34,164 nt of DNA, taken from assembly GCA_050699055.1 (NCBI GenBank), contig JBOHCT010000019.1, forward strand, positions 1 through 34,164. The letters are read 5' to 3'. The stretch is from JBOHCT01 sp050699055 (lineage in GTDB: Bacteria; Actinomycetota; Actinomycetes; Streptosporangiales; JBOHCT01). Within the stretch, counting starts at the first letter, position 1. Each line of letters opens with the position of its first letter. The translations under genes were made by a program, and so were the position numbers. This document shows, piece by piece, positions 1 through 7,527 of this stretch. The notes beneath the pieces were generated by a model that saw only the letters and a program-made list of their open reading frames with translations, had not been told where the DNA came from and searched no databases.

Positions 1-67
1 GCCGTGACCTGCACAAACACCCCAGGTCGTCCCCTCTTTAACCCGATCTGCCCCAGACACTCCCTAT

Positions 68-709
68 ATGCCCAGCAACCCCATATTGGGTACCTCCCTA
101 GGAGCCGCACCCATCTACAACTACCCAGACGACGGACGGGACGCTCGCCTGAGCTACGCCATGCTGCTGCCAAAGCCGCCAACCGGAGCCTTCGACGAGT
201 GTTGGGTCGATGTCTGGCCAGTCAACAAGGCGATGGACAACCCGATCTACGCAGCGACCAACGTCAGCACGAAATCAAACGAACCGATCGCCATCAAGCA
301 GCTCAACACCAGCCTCGGTACCCAGTTCAATGGACCACGGAAATTCGCTGCCAGACCCACTCGATTCGGATTTCCAGGTTGTGCCGTCGCCGGTCTCCTC
401 CTAGGGTTCATCGCGGTGCGCGTACGACGACTGGAGATCGCCGGCGCGCTCCATCTCGGGGTCTCCCGCCCGGCACTCCTCGCCACAGTACTCATCGAAA
501 CCGCCGCATGGTCCCTCGCGGCGCTCATATTGGCTGCCAGCGCCCTGGTCTTCGCCTCCACACTGCACAACCCGACGGATTGGACGGACGTGTTCACAAT
601 CGATATACGCGGACCCGTCGTGGCCGCGCTGACCACCCACATCGGGGCGACCGCAGCCCTGCTCACGATCAAGGAGAGCCACCTGTTCCGTTACTTCAAG
701 GAGCGGTGA
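68..709 (+). CDS. ABC-transporter-permease-like membrane protein, 5'-truncated
   Basis: The 213-residue frame reads like the second half of a permease-type integral membrane protein. A soluble stretch (about 1-98, with the motif ECWVDVWPVN) is followed by three hydrophobic segments near residues 101-118, 134-162 and 181-200, separated by the basic loop RVRRLEIAGALHLGVSR. From memory, actinobacterial lantibiotic/bacteriocin-type ABC permeases have a similar layout, usually with a further N-terminal membrane segment. Here the same frame carries a stop at positions 5-7, so the usual front of the protein is absent or out of frame. No Shine-Dalgarno sequence precedes the ATG at 68. It is probably a remnant; the partner ATPase is not in the window. 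The permease assignment is moderate. Confidence 0.5.
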   Translation: MPSNPILGTSLGAAPIYNYPDDGRDARLSYAMLLPKPPTGAFDECWVDVWPVNKAMDNPIYAATNVSTKSNEPIAIKQLNTSLGTQFNGPRKFAARPTRFGFPGCAVAGLLLGFIAVRVRRLEIAGALHLGVSRPALLATVLIETAAWSLAALILAASALVFASTLHNPTDWTDVFTIDIRGPVVAALTTHIGATAALLTIKESHLFRYFKER

Positions 710-755
710 TCAAAACCCCCAGCCTCGTTACCTTCCTCTCGGTGAGCAAGATCCC

Positions 756-1018
756 TCATCCGCCCCACCGCTGGCCCAGCTCGTCCAGCGACTTGAGCGC
801 CGGCTGGGCGTACGAGGTGATGCGGTAGTACACACCCGAGGTGGCCGCCCGTCCTGTACCGCCCGTTCGATGAGACCAAGCTGCTCCATGCGCAGTAAAG
901 ATCTGCTGAGCGTCTTGTCGTCAAGCCCCGCGGCCAACTCCCGCCCGCGCCGCGTCGCGGCCTTGTCCGCGAGTACGTCAGCTCGGCGAGCGCGCGAGGA
1001 CTGCACCTGACCAGACAT
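756..1018 (-). pseudogene. Winged-helix (HxlR/MarR-like) regulator, frameshifted
   Basis: Reading down from an ATG at 1018, the frame gives a recognition-helix region (DDKTLSRSLLRMEQLGLIER) and the wing start QDGRPPRV. At about 830-834 the similarity jumps to the next frame, which continues YYRITSYAQPALKSLDELG and stops at 756-758. Joining the two frames reproduces the end of a small winged-helix repressor of the HxlR/MarR type, so one base has been lost or gained. The front is also short: the first helices of such a domain are missing. The gene is most likely dead. Family placement rests on the KTLSRSLxRMExLGLIER pattern and is uncertain between HxlR and other winged-helix groups. Confidence 0.5.
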
Positions 1019-1226
1019 GACCGGCGCGCCGAGCCGTGGTTGGGGGATGACGGACAGCCCGCCTTCTACCCTGGTCCCGGGCGTGCGGCTTCGGGCACCA
1101 GACGCCAAATATCCCAGTTGTTTGCTGACAACGCCTAAGCCGATGACCGTTGCATCGATGACACCTGGAGCTTGACCTGCGGCTCCGCTGCGACGGTGCC
1201 GTGCTCGCCGCGACAGGCTGGTGACT

Positions 1227-1641
1227 TCAGCGGCTCCCGGCCGGGGTGCTGAGCGGTGTTGCGCGGTCCCGGAATGCGGGGAAGGTGCGCGAGTCCCACC
1301 AGAACCGCGTGACGGAGCTCGGCCTCCAGCGGGTTGCGTACGGCGGCGGGGGTCTCGGCCTCGCCGGCGTCGCGGGCGGCGTGCCAGGCGTGGATCAGTC
1401 CGCGCAGCGCCCGACGGGCCTGGGCCGGCCAGACCGCATCTCGGTAGGTTTCGGCCGCGTCCTCGAAGTCCCCGATCACGTGGGCGCAGCAAACCTGATG
1501 GCCGGCCAGACGCGCCCAGCCCCGGTGGTAGTGGCAGGAGTAGCGGTCGTGCACCGCCACTCCGGCGAAGCCCGGCAGAATGCCGAACGCCTTGAACGAG
1601 CCCAGGTCCCGCCCGCCCAGGTGGTAGGCCACCGCCGACTC
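1227..1641 (-). pseudogene. IS66-type transposase, middle/late fragment
   Basis: This block continues the IS66 transposase after the interruption. Diagnostic stretches are YHLGGRDLGSFKAFGILPGF, VAVHDRYSCHYHRGWARLAG and HQVCCAHVIGDFEDAAETY, then the helical ALRGLIHAWHAARD and RIPGPRNTAQHPGREPL. The second catalytic Asp (HDRY) is present. Similarity ends at about 1227 and the frame then runs into unrelated sequence (stop at 1135), so the C-terminal part with the catalytic Glu is gone. With the first Asp region also lost, no active transposase can be made. Confidence 0.7.
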
Positions 1642-1694
1642 GGTCAAAGCCGGACCCGTGACCAAGCGCGAGCAGAGTGAATGCTTACCCGGCG

Positions 1695-1874
1695 TCACCA
1701 CCCTGTTGGCGTCTGCTCCTCCTCAAGGATCTCATTGCAGAGCCCGACGCACTCGTTGCAGATGTAGACGCCTGGGCCGGCAATGAGCTTCCCCACTTCG
1801 CTCCTCGCCTTCCCGCAGAAGGAGCATCGCGACGAGCCATCGACCCACTTTGGAGGCCGTGAGTGCCTAAGCAT
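1695..1874 (-). CDS. Stand-alone ClpX-type C4 zinc-finger protein
   Basis: From the ATG at 1874 this frame encodes 59 residues. Almost all of it is the zinc-binding domain that heads ClpX unfoldases: CSFCGKARSEVGKLIAGPGV followed by YICNECVGLCNEILEEE, with four cysteines as CxxC...CxxC. In ClpX this dimeric domain binds adaptors and substrates and precedes a AAA+ module. Here a stop follows eight residues after it and no AAA+ sequence is found, so this is an orphan domain and not clpX. A TTG at 1916 would add 14 residues; neither start has a convincing ribosome-binding site. The gene sits inside the segment that splits the IS66 transposase. It could be a mobile cargo gene or a fragment; an adaptor-mimic role is only a guess. 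Confidence 0.6.
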   Translation of the reverse strand: MLRHSRPPKWVDGSSRCSFCGKARSEVGKLIAGPGVYICNECVGLCNEILEEEQTPTGW

Positions 1875-2183
1875 GGCCTCAGCATAAGCGTGTCGGTTCG
1901 CCTCGGAAGTCCCCAAACCATGCCTCTGCGCGGAAACCCAGCTCGGGCATCAGCCGGGCCGCCAGCCGACCGGTCGCCGCTCCCGGCCGAGCCTCGGTTT
2001 TGATCGACCGGAATCGGACACCTCCGGCCTGCAGGTGCGTGGAGCGCCTTTTCGACGGCGTTAAGTTCTCCGACCCCACTCGCTTTAGTCTAGAACGCTG
2101 CTGAGCGTGGGAGGAGAAATGTGGCTCTGACCAGCGCTGACCCGTACTCGGTGCGAGTAGCCAGGCCGACCGGCCGGTAGCTT
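1875..2183. other. Foreign insert inside IS66 remnant; no recognised gene
   Basis: This stretch separates the two transposase blocks upstream of the ClpX-type zinc-finger gene. On the minus strand the transposase frame stays open through it, giving residues such as RFRSIKTEARPGAATGRLAA, but I recognise no family. A lower-GC patch around 2060-2100 differs from its surroundings. It may be the remains of another mobile element. Confidence 0.35.
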
Positions 2184-2877
2184 CCCCAGCCACCGGGGTC
2201 ATCGTCACCGCGGTCTTGATCAGCTTGGTCACTTCGGAAAGCACCGCCGCGCACCGCGACAGCATGCCGTGAGCGAACCCCGTCGACGGCCCGTTCCCAC
2301 CGGTCAGATCCCCGACCAGCCGCACGCAGCGGGCCACTGGCACATGCTGATAGACGATCAGGTAGATGACCAGCGTCTTCAGGTTCACCCCCATACCCGA
2401 CCGGTGCCGCGGAACGTCGTCCGGGGCGGTGCCCACATGCTCCGCACCGCAGCAGCAGCGCACCCGCCAGACCTCGTGCTGGGTCACCGTCACGGCCACC
2501 ACGGGCAGGTCATGCACCTGGTACGCGTGCTCGACACCTACGTCGACCGCGCGGGCCAGATCCGCCCCGCAGCCACACCGGCCAGCCGAGCGGTGACACA
2601 CCGTCTCGTCGGGGAGCATCCACCCAAGGAAGCCAGCGGCCTTCTGCCCCGTGCTGCTTGCCCCTCCTCCGCCGCCCCGTTTCCGCTTGTCCGGCTTGCC
2701 CCGCCCCGGCAGCGCATCATCGCTGGACGGCGGCATCGACGAGTTCCGCGAATTCCGGTTCAACCGACGACGCAGCCGCTCAACCTCGCCGCGCAGCGCC
2801 TCGATCTGCCGCTGCTGCCCCCGCACCAGCGCGATCAACTCCTCCCGCGGCAGCTCCTCCGGGTCGTGATCAGCCAC
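2184..2877 (-). pseudogene. IS66-type transposase, N-terminal half
   Basis: Residues 1-231 from the ATG at 2877 follow an IS66 transposase. There is a coiled-coil front (EELIALVRGQQRQIEALRGE, then EVERLRRRLNRNSRNSS) with the NSxNSSxPPSSD motif. A Gly/Lys-rich linker comes next, then a zinc-finger-like part with CGCGADL and CCCGAEH, and then the core beginning (LKTLVIYLIVYQHVPVARC, STGFAHGML). After residue 231 the frame stays open for about 100 more residues but no longer resembles a transposase. The first catalytic Asp region expected next is absent. The protein is inactive. Confidence 0.75.
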
Positions 2878-3166
2878 ATAGCAAGATCACACGAAACACC
2901 ACCGCCCTCGCAAGCACCAAGATCACCTCGGCGGGTCGCGAACCGACCACACGTCAAGAACCTGAACGCAGCCCCCGGCCACCTCCCCGGGACAGGCGTC
3001 CCCTGGACCGCCCGGTAGATCGGCTCGGCGTCGAGCGCGCTTTCCGCATCCATGAGTCCACCCTGGCGGGACACGGCTACCGTGGGTGGTGGGTCGGCTA
3101 CTGCCGCCGGTACCGTCGGACCCGGGCCTTTAGGCCGCCGACGGCTTCCGATCCCCTCCGACGGAA
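2878..3166. other. Intergenic remnant between IS66 and the Xre gene
   Basis: On the minus strand an ATG at 3053 opens about 25 codons with normal high-GC codon use (MDAESALDAEPIYRAVQG) before the composition changes towards the IS66 end. This could be the start of a gene cut by the IS66 insertion, but no family is recognised. I see nothing convincing on the plus strand. Confidence 0.25.
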
Positions 3167-3175
3167 ATGGTCGTC

Positions 3176-3991
3176 ATGCCCACGGCGAAGAACATCAACC
3201 CCTTCGAGAACCCGTTCGGCTACGCGGTCCGGCGGCATCGGATCAGGCTCGGGCTCACCCAGGAGCAGCTCGGCAAGCGCGTCGGGTACAGCGGCGACGC
3301 CGTCGGCAAGTTCGAGTAGGGTGATGTGGCGCCGAGCATCGACCTGGGCCGAGCCTGCGACGAGGTGTTCGGCACGCACGGGGACATGGAGCAGCTCGTC
3401 GAGTGGGTACGTAACGCGTCGGCGTTCCCGAGCTGGATGCGGGAGTGGCTGGAGATCGAGCGGAGCGCGCACACGCTGCGTAGCTGGCAGCCGCTCGTCG
3501 TAGACGGCCTGCTCCAGACCGAGGCGTACGCGCGCGAGCTGGTCAAGACGTACCCCTGGCACGACGACGAGCAGGTCGAGGAGCTGACCGCAGCCCGCCT
3601 TGACCGGCAGTCGGTCCTGGCCAGCGGCAGCCGGCCGATACTCTGGGTGGTCCTGCACGAGAACGTGCTGCGCTGCGAGGTCGGCACCCCCGCGATCATG
3701 CGCGAGCAGCTCCAGGCCCTTGTCGAGGCATCCAGGCGTCCCCGTGTCACGGTCCAGGTCGTCCCGCTGTCCGCGGGCATGCACGCCGGGCACCTGGGCG
3801 CGTTTCTGGTTGCTGGCATCGACGGCTCGCCCGATGTGGTGTACTCGGAACATGCACGTTCGGGGCTGGTCAGCCAACGGCCGGAGGACGTGCACGAGGT
3901 CGTGAACATCTGGGAAGCGATCCGCATGGAGGCCCTCCCGCCCCGTGCGTCGCTGGATCTCATCGAGAAGGTGGCAGAGCAATGGACCTGA
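3176..3991 (+). pseudogene. Xre-family/DUF5753 regulator with in-frame amber stop
   Basis: From the ATG at 3176 (a second ATG lies at 3167) the frame gives an Xre helix-turn-helix (RRHRIRLGLTQEQLGKRVGY, SGDAVGKFE). It then meets TAG at 3317-3319 and continues GDVAPSIDLGRACDEVFGTH in the same frame. The stop replaces the residue between KFE and G, normally a polar residue. Downstream lies a full DUF5753 domain (ExxERSAHTLRSWQPLVVDG, LLQTEAYARELV, ending LIEKVAEQWT). Such proteins are DNA-binding partners of DUF397 proteins in actinomycete development and antibiotic control (WhiJ/BldB-like systems). A GTG at 3326, two codons after the stop, could restart translation and give a DUF5753 protein with no DNA-binding domain. 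A suppressed stop or sequencing error is possible. Confidence 0.8.
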
Positions 3992-4179
3992 CCGGCGCCA
4001 CGTGGCGTAAGTCCCGCCGCAGCGGGGCCAACGGCGGGGCCTGTGTCGAGGCCGCCGCGGTCAAGGGCCGCCTGGCCGTGCGGGACTCGAAGGACCCGGA
4101 TGGCCAGAAGCTGGGCTTTACCCGCGACTCGTGGAGCGCGTTCCTGGCGGACGTGAAAGCCGGCCGGTACGACCGCTGA
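3982..4179 (+). CDS. DUF397 domain protein
   Basis: This 65-residue protein is a whole DUF397 domain: the opening TGATWRKSRRSGANGGACVE, the middle LAVRDSKDPDGQKLGFTRDS and the closing WSAFLADVKAGRYDR are all characteristic. Members are small partners encoded next to Xre/DUF5753 regulators and are thought to act as antagonists or co-regulators of them. The start overlaps the end of the DUF5753 frame by 10 bases, so the two are translationally coupled. Because the partner carries a stop codon in its helix-turn-helix, this protein may now have no complete partner here. Confidence 0.85.
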   Translation: MDLTGATWRKSRRSGANGGACVEAAAVKGRLAVRDSKDPDGQKLGFTRDSWSAFLADVKAGRYDR

Positions 4180-4278
4180 GCGCCTCGAACTGGGGCACGG
4201 GACTCAGCATGTCTGACGCCCCGCCCATGTCAAAGTGGCGCGAGCCGATCTGCCTGGTCATCACCTCCGCTGTTCTGC

Positions 4279-5177
4279 TCACGAAACCTCGGCGAGCCGC
4301 CGGGTGAGGAAATCACGCTCGGCCGCGTTGTCGGTCACGCCGAGCGCGGCGCGGTAGGCGGCCGCCGCCTCCGTGCCGCGGTCGAGCCGGCGCAGGTAGT
4401 CGGCCTTGGTCGCGTACAGGTAGCGGTAGCCGGCGAGGCGGCCCTCCCGCTCCAGCGACTCGACCTCGGCCAGCGCCGCGTCCGGTCCCCGCACCATCGC
4501 GAGCGCGACCGTACGGTTGAGCGCGACCACCGGCGACGGCCAGACGCGCAGCAACGCGTCGTACAGCTGGAGCACCTGCGGCCAGTCGGTCTCCGCGTAG
4601 CTCGGCGCCTCCGCGTGCAGCGCGGCGATCGCCGCCTGCAGCGCGAGCGGTCGGGCAGCTCGGGCGCGTCGGGCACCCGGAAGGGTATGCGGGCACCCGC
4701 GATCTTCTTCTTCGCCCGGGTCACCCGGGCCGCCATCGTCGGCTCGGGCACCAGGAACGCCCGCGCGATCTCCGTGGTCGTGAGCCCGCACACCAGCCGG
4801 AGGGTCAGCGCGACCCGCGCCTCGCGGGCGAGCGCCGGGTGGCAGCAGGTGAACACCATCGCCAGCCGGTCGTCCGGGATCACCTCGTCCTTCCCTGCCG
4901 CCGCACCGGACGGCTCGACCAGCAGCGGCAGCTTGTCCCGCAACGTCCGGGCACGGCGGTGGGCGTCCAGCGCGCGGCGGCGGGCGGCCGTGGTCAGCCA
5001 GGCGCCGGGGTTCCTGGGCACGCCGTCGCGCGTCCACGTGTCGAGCGCGGCGACGTACGCGTGCTGGACGCACTCCTCGGCGAGGTCGATGTCGCCGGCG
5101 ACGCGCACCGTCGCGGCGAGCACGAACGCCCACTCGCGACGGTGCGCGTCAGCGACAGCCTGCCTGACGTCGGTCAC
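4279..5177 (-). pseudogene. ECF42-type RNA polymerase sigma factor with internal deletion
   Basis: The GTG start at 5177 overlaps the YCII stop (GTGA). The first 175 or so residues are a sigma-2/sigma-4 core: REWAFVLAATVRVAGDIDLA, the region EECVQHAYVAALDTW, GAWLTTAARRRALDAHRRAR, then LTLRLVCGLTTTEIARAFLV with the -35-binding helix. The extension starts IPFRVPDAPELPDR. At about 4647 the frame changes and the sequence jumps to LALQAAIAALHAEAPSYAET, which in ECF42 proteins comes over 100 residues later. It then runs to the normal C-terminus (ERDFLTRRLAEVS). Roughly 110-130 codons, plus a frame register, have been lost, including the segment that normally carries the FNEGY-type motif. The sigma core might still be made as a truncated protein. 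Confidence 0.8.
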
Positions 5178-5530
5178 CCCCGCTGGACGCCCTCGGGCCC
5201 GCCGGAGACGTCGAGGACGGGACGCACCTCGACGCCGCCGCCTCCCGCGGGACACAGCTTGGCGATCGCGAGGGCCTGGTCGAGGTCGGCCGCCTCGACG
5301 ACATAAAAGCCGCCGAGGGCCTCCTTCGTCTCGACGAACGGCCCGTCCGTCACCACGTCGCCGCGGACCGTCGTGGCCGTGGCGGTGGGCTGCAGCGCCT
5401 CGCCGCCGAGGATCTTGCCGCCCATCTCGACGACCTGCTGCGTGAAGCGCCCGTGGTCCTCCAGCGCCTTCTGCCAGTCCTCCTTCACCGCGTCGTACCA
5501 GGCCTCGTCCTCGTAGATGAGGATCGCGTA
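5174..5530 (-). pseudogene. YCII-family (DGPF domain) protein, 3' part, split by IS630
   Basis: The frame encodes a YCII-like protein: YAILIYEDEAWYDAVKEDWQ, then the hallmark DGPFVETKEALGGFYVVEAA and the end RPVLDVSGGPEG. YCII proteins are small ferredoxin-like-fold proteins whose genes commonly precede ECF42 sigma genes. Here the reading frame enters straight from the IS630 end at 5530/5531. Removing the element and one TA copy restores ATG-GCT-CAG in front of the Tyr codon, giving a 121-residue protein starting MAQYAILIYEDEAWYD. The insertion separates the gene from its start and ribosome-binding site at 6643. An internal ATG at 5488 exists but would miss the first strand. The sigma gene downstream is coupled to it by GTGA. 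Confidence 0.9.
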
Positions 5531-5557
5531 CTAAGGAGAACGTTGGTTTTTAGACTT
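5531..5557 (+). repeat. IS630 left terminal inverted repeat
   Basis: The outer 27 bases start CTAA and end TTTTTAGACTT. They align without gaps to the reverse complement of the other end at 17 of 27 positions, concentrated in the outer four and inner eleven bases. Confidence 0.75.
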
Positions 5558-5562
5558 CTCGG

Positions 5563-6576
5563 TCAGGCTTGAATGTACTGTAGCTTGGGGTCGGCGAAGA
5601 ACCCGCGGACAATCTGCGGGCACCTGCGGAGCCGCTCGAGGGCGGCGACGGCGGTGGCCCGGAGGTCGTCGCGCGTGAACGGCACGGCCCGACCGATCCT
5701 GTCGTGCTTCACGTTCTTGTTCACCCATTCGTCGGGGTTCAGCTCGGGCGAGTATGGGGGAAGGAAGAAGAGTCGTAGCCTGCCCTGGGTGCCGGCCACG
5801 AACTGTCTGACCCGCTTGGCCTTGTGCACCGAGCTGCCGTCGACGATCAAGAAGATCGGCCGGTCGAAGTCGTGCAGCAGCTTGCCCAGGAAGCCGATGA
5901 ACCGGTCGGCGTTCATGCTGCCCTCGTGCACCTGGAAGCTGCACTCCCCGCGCATGCTGACCGCCGAGACCATCTTGACTGCGTGCCGGACCGCCGGGCC
6001 GGGCACGACGGGGGTGTGGCCGACCGCCGACCAGGTGGTGCCCGCGTGGTAGTCGGTGCGTACCGAGGACTCGTCGGCGAACAGGATCACCGCGCCCTCG
6101 GCCCGCGCCCGCGCCTTGATCGTGGGGAACTCCTCACGCTTCCACCGCTCCACCCGTTCGGGGTCCTGCTTCCAGGCGCGGTACAGCGGACGCTGCGGCG
6201 ACATCCCCAGCTTCTTCAGGATCCGCCCGGTCGTGGCCGACGACACCGCCTTCCCGAACACCCTCTTGATCAGGTCCCGGATCATCCCCCGCGTCCACAA
6301 CGCCATACCAAACCCCCGCGCCCGCGGATCCGTGCCGTTGACCAACGTATAGAGCCGGATCATCTCACTGTCATCCAGCACCGTCGGCCGACCCGACGCG
6401 ACCTTGGTCGATATCGCCGCCAGACCACCTTCCCGATACCTCGCGATCCAGCCGAACACCGAAGCCCGACTCACCCCGAGAATGTCCGCGATGCGGTCGC
6501 CGGACAACCCGTTCTGGTGCATCTGTACCGCGATCAGCCGTTCCTCGTTGGTGGCCCTACGCCCCTTCTTCGCCAT
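5563..6576 (-). CDS. IS630-family transposase (DDE)
   Basis: A 337-residue intact transposase. An N-terminal helix-turn-helix pair (EERLIAVQMHQNGLSGDRIA, then ILGVSRASVFGWIARYREGG) binds the element ends. The RNase-H-like catalytic part shows the three acidic residues: Asp in ILFADESSVRTDY, Asp in IFLIVDGSSVHKAKR, and Glu in FLPPYSPELNPDEWVNKNVK. The ATG at 6576 (MAKKGRRATNEE) is preferred over a start at 6603 because the family begins close to this helix-turn-helix. The length is normal and no frame damage is seen, so it is probably active. Confidence 0.92.
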   Translation of the reverse strand: MAKKGRRATNEERLIAVQMHQNGLSGDRIADILGVSRASVFGWIARYREGGLAAISTKVASGRPTVLDDSEMIRLYTLVNGTDPRARGFGMALWTRGMIRDLIKRVFGKAVSSATTGRILKKLGMSPQRPLYRAWKQDPERVERWKREEFPTIKARARAEGAVILFADESSVRTDYHAGTTWSAVGHTPVVPGPAVRHAVKMVSAVSMRGECSFQVHEGSMNADRFIGFLGKLLHDFDRPIFLIVDGSSVHKAKRVRQFVAGTQGRLRLFFLPPYSPELNPDEWVNKNVKHDRIGRAVPFTRDDLRATAVAALERLRRCPQIVRGFFADPKLQYIQA

Positions 6577-6605
6577 GCATTGATTATCCCACAGAAACAC
6601 CACGA

Positions 6606-6632
6606 AAGTCTAGGAACTTCCGACCGTATTAG
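6606..6632 (-). repeat. IS630 right terminal inverted repeat
   Basis: Read on the minus strand, this end starts CTAA and ends TTCCTAGACTT, matching the left end at the tip and in the inner block. It is followed directly by the TA target copy at 6633-6634. Confidence 0.75.
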
Positions 6633-6660
6633 TACTGAGCCATAGGGATCTCCTCCCACC
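6633..6660 (-). other. Stranded start codon and ribosome-binding site of the YCII gene
   Basis: On the minus strand, the strong Shine-Dalgarno GGAGGAGA stands before an ATG at 6643, followed by GCT CAG and the TA of the next codon, where IS630 begins. These are the first three codons of the YCII gene. Any transcript from the original promoter now runs into the element. Confidence 0.85.
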
Positions 6661-7095
6661 CTTTGGTTCGAATCCGACACCCCTACGACGGACGAGCCCG
6701 TCAGAAATCGACAGCCCCCGAGAAGATTCTGCCCTGCTAGTGTCGCGGACCTGGCTGGCCGGCGCGGGCTGTGGCGGACCCGACGGTCCTGAACGGCTGC
6801 AGCACGTCCGCCGCCCCACAGGCTGAGCGGGTCGAGACTGAGCGACCGCGCGGAGCGTCCGCCGTTCCATCCGAACCGGTCCCTTGACGCCAACGCGTGA
6901 CGTCTGCTGCGATGCCCACCAGCCAGTTGGTTGGGTAGGCCTGAGTGGTCGCCGGACAGAGACGTACGCCGCGTACGGGTGAGGACGCCCTCGTGTGCCA
7001 CGTTCGAGCCGTGCGGAGCCAGTGCGTGATCCGCTTCCGTGGTCGGGGAGCGCGGCTGGTTGCCGCCTCGGACCGCAGGCCGTGATCTTGGTCAG
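6661..7095. other. Decayed region upstream of the YCII-sigma operon
   Basis: About 435 bases lie between the stranded YCII start and the hydrolase-like fragment. Several frames are open but none has a recognisable domain. A stretch GGTTCGAATCC near 6665-6675 resembles a tRNA T-loop, but no other tRNA arms are present. The original YCII-sigma promoter should lie in this interval; no convincing -35/-10 pair was identified. Confidence 0.4.
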
Positions 7096-7152
7096 GCCGA
7101 TAGTTTCGTAGGCGATCTCGACGTCGCCCTTGCGTGCCGTGGCGACCCTCAT
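7096..7152 (-). pseudogene. Alpha/beta-hydrolase N-terminal scrap
   Basis: The ATG at 7152, preceded by an AAGG ribosome-binding site, opens MRVATARKGDVEIAYETIG. This matches the usual first strand of alpha/beta-hydrolases (…GxELAYETxG). The similarity stops after about 19 residues. The expected Leu-rich strand, oxyanion HG motif and GxSxG nucleophile elbow are absent from all frames downstream. It is most likely the front end left by a deletion. Confidence 0.45.
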
Positions 7153-7217
7153 GCTTGCCTTCTGGTCGCGTGATCAAACAGAGGTACCAGTCGCAAGAAA
7201 CGTCCTGGTCCATACGT

Positions 7218-7256
7218 CTAGCGCGCTTTACGATTGCTTTGCTAGCGCACTAGAGT
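7218..7256 (+). promoter_or_regulatory. Promoter and candidate operator of the HicAB-like operon
   Basis: TTTACG (7227-7232) and TAGAGT (7251-7256) are spaced by 18 bases and resemble -35 and -10 boxes. The -10 lies only 7 bases before the ATG at 7264, so the mRNA would be leaderless. The heptamer CTAGCGC occurs twice, at 7218-7224 and 7242-7248, flanking the -35 and entering the spacer. This is suitably placed for autorepression by the helix-turn-helix antitoxin. Confidence 0.5.
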
Positions 7257-7263
7257 TATCCTC

Positions 7264-7527
7264 ATGGTGAACCGGAGGATGAGACCAGGCCAGGCATTGA
7301 GTCTGGTGCGGAGACTGAGCCGCCGACATGACCTGACAGTGCGCGACCTGCCCGGTCGAGGCAAAGGTTCGCACCGTATCTACGTCCTGGTCAACGACGA
7401 CGGCACCGAGGTTGCGCGGTTCGGTCTCACGAGCCACGGCTCGAAGGAGATGTCATGGAGGCTGATGACCGAGTTGGAGAACGGGCTCGCGCAGCTATTC
7501 GGTGACAAGTGGACGGAGAGACGATGA
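7264..7527 (+). CDS. HicA-like toxin (mRNA interferase family)
   Basis: This 87-residue protein has the HicA-type double-stranded-RNA-binding-like core. There is a basic helix (ALSLVRRLSRRHDLTV), then GRGKGSHRIYVLVNDDGTEV with the GSH motif whose His is catalytic in HicA toxins, then RFGLTSHGSKEMSWRLMTEL. Known HicA proteins cleave mRNA and are neutralised by HicB. It is longer than the usual 60-residue HicA. The next gene starts inside its stop codon (ATGA) and encodes a HicB-like protein, which supports the assignment. An ATG at 7279 is an alternative start; the leaderless promoter favours 7264. Confidence 0.7.
   Translation: MVNRRMRPGQALSLVRRLSRRHDLTVRDLPGRGKGSHRIYVLVNDDGTEVARFGLTSHGSKEMSWRLMTELENGLAQLFGDKWTERR

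Larger units (their letters stand above)
1227..2877 (-). mobile_element. Degenerate IS66-family element carrying a foreign internal segment
   Basis: Two separated blocks on the minus strand match one IS66-type transposase: the N-terminal half (2877 to about 2184) and a middle-to-late block (about 1641 to 1227). Between them lie about 540 bases unrelated to the transposase, including a small zinc-finger gene. After 1227 the transposase similarity stops, so the last third, which should hold the catalytic Glu, is missing. No terminal inverted repeats or target duplication could be made out, so the limits given are those of the similarity. The element cannot transpose by itself. Confidence 0.7.
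5531..6632 (-). mobile_element. IS630-family insertion sequence, complete
   Basis: An element of 1102 bases lies between two TA dinucleotides (5529-5530 and 6633-6634), the target duplication expected of IS630/Tc1-mariner elements. It carries one intact transposase on the minus strand. The insertion point is proved by the host gene: deleting the element and one TA rejoins a YCII gene in frame with its own start and ribosome-binding site. The good state of the transposase and the perfect repair of the target suggest a recent arrival. Confidence 0.92.

Noticed and set aside
4..828. 274-codon open frame on the plus strand
   Set aside because: Arg/Pro/His-rich translation with no domain; it is the +2 shadow of the permease-like gene.
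6661..6690. tRNA-like stretch (GGTTCGAATCC followed by an ACCCCTA acceptor-like end)
   Set aside because: There is no D arm, anticodon arm or full acceptor stem; only a T-loop-like match, which can occur by chance. It may be an attachment-site remnant, but this cannot be supported.
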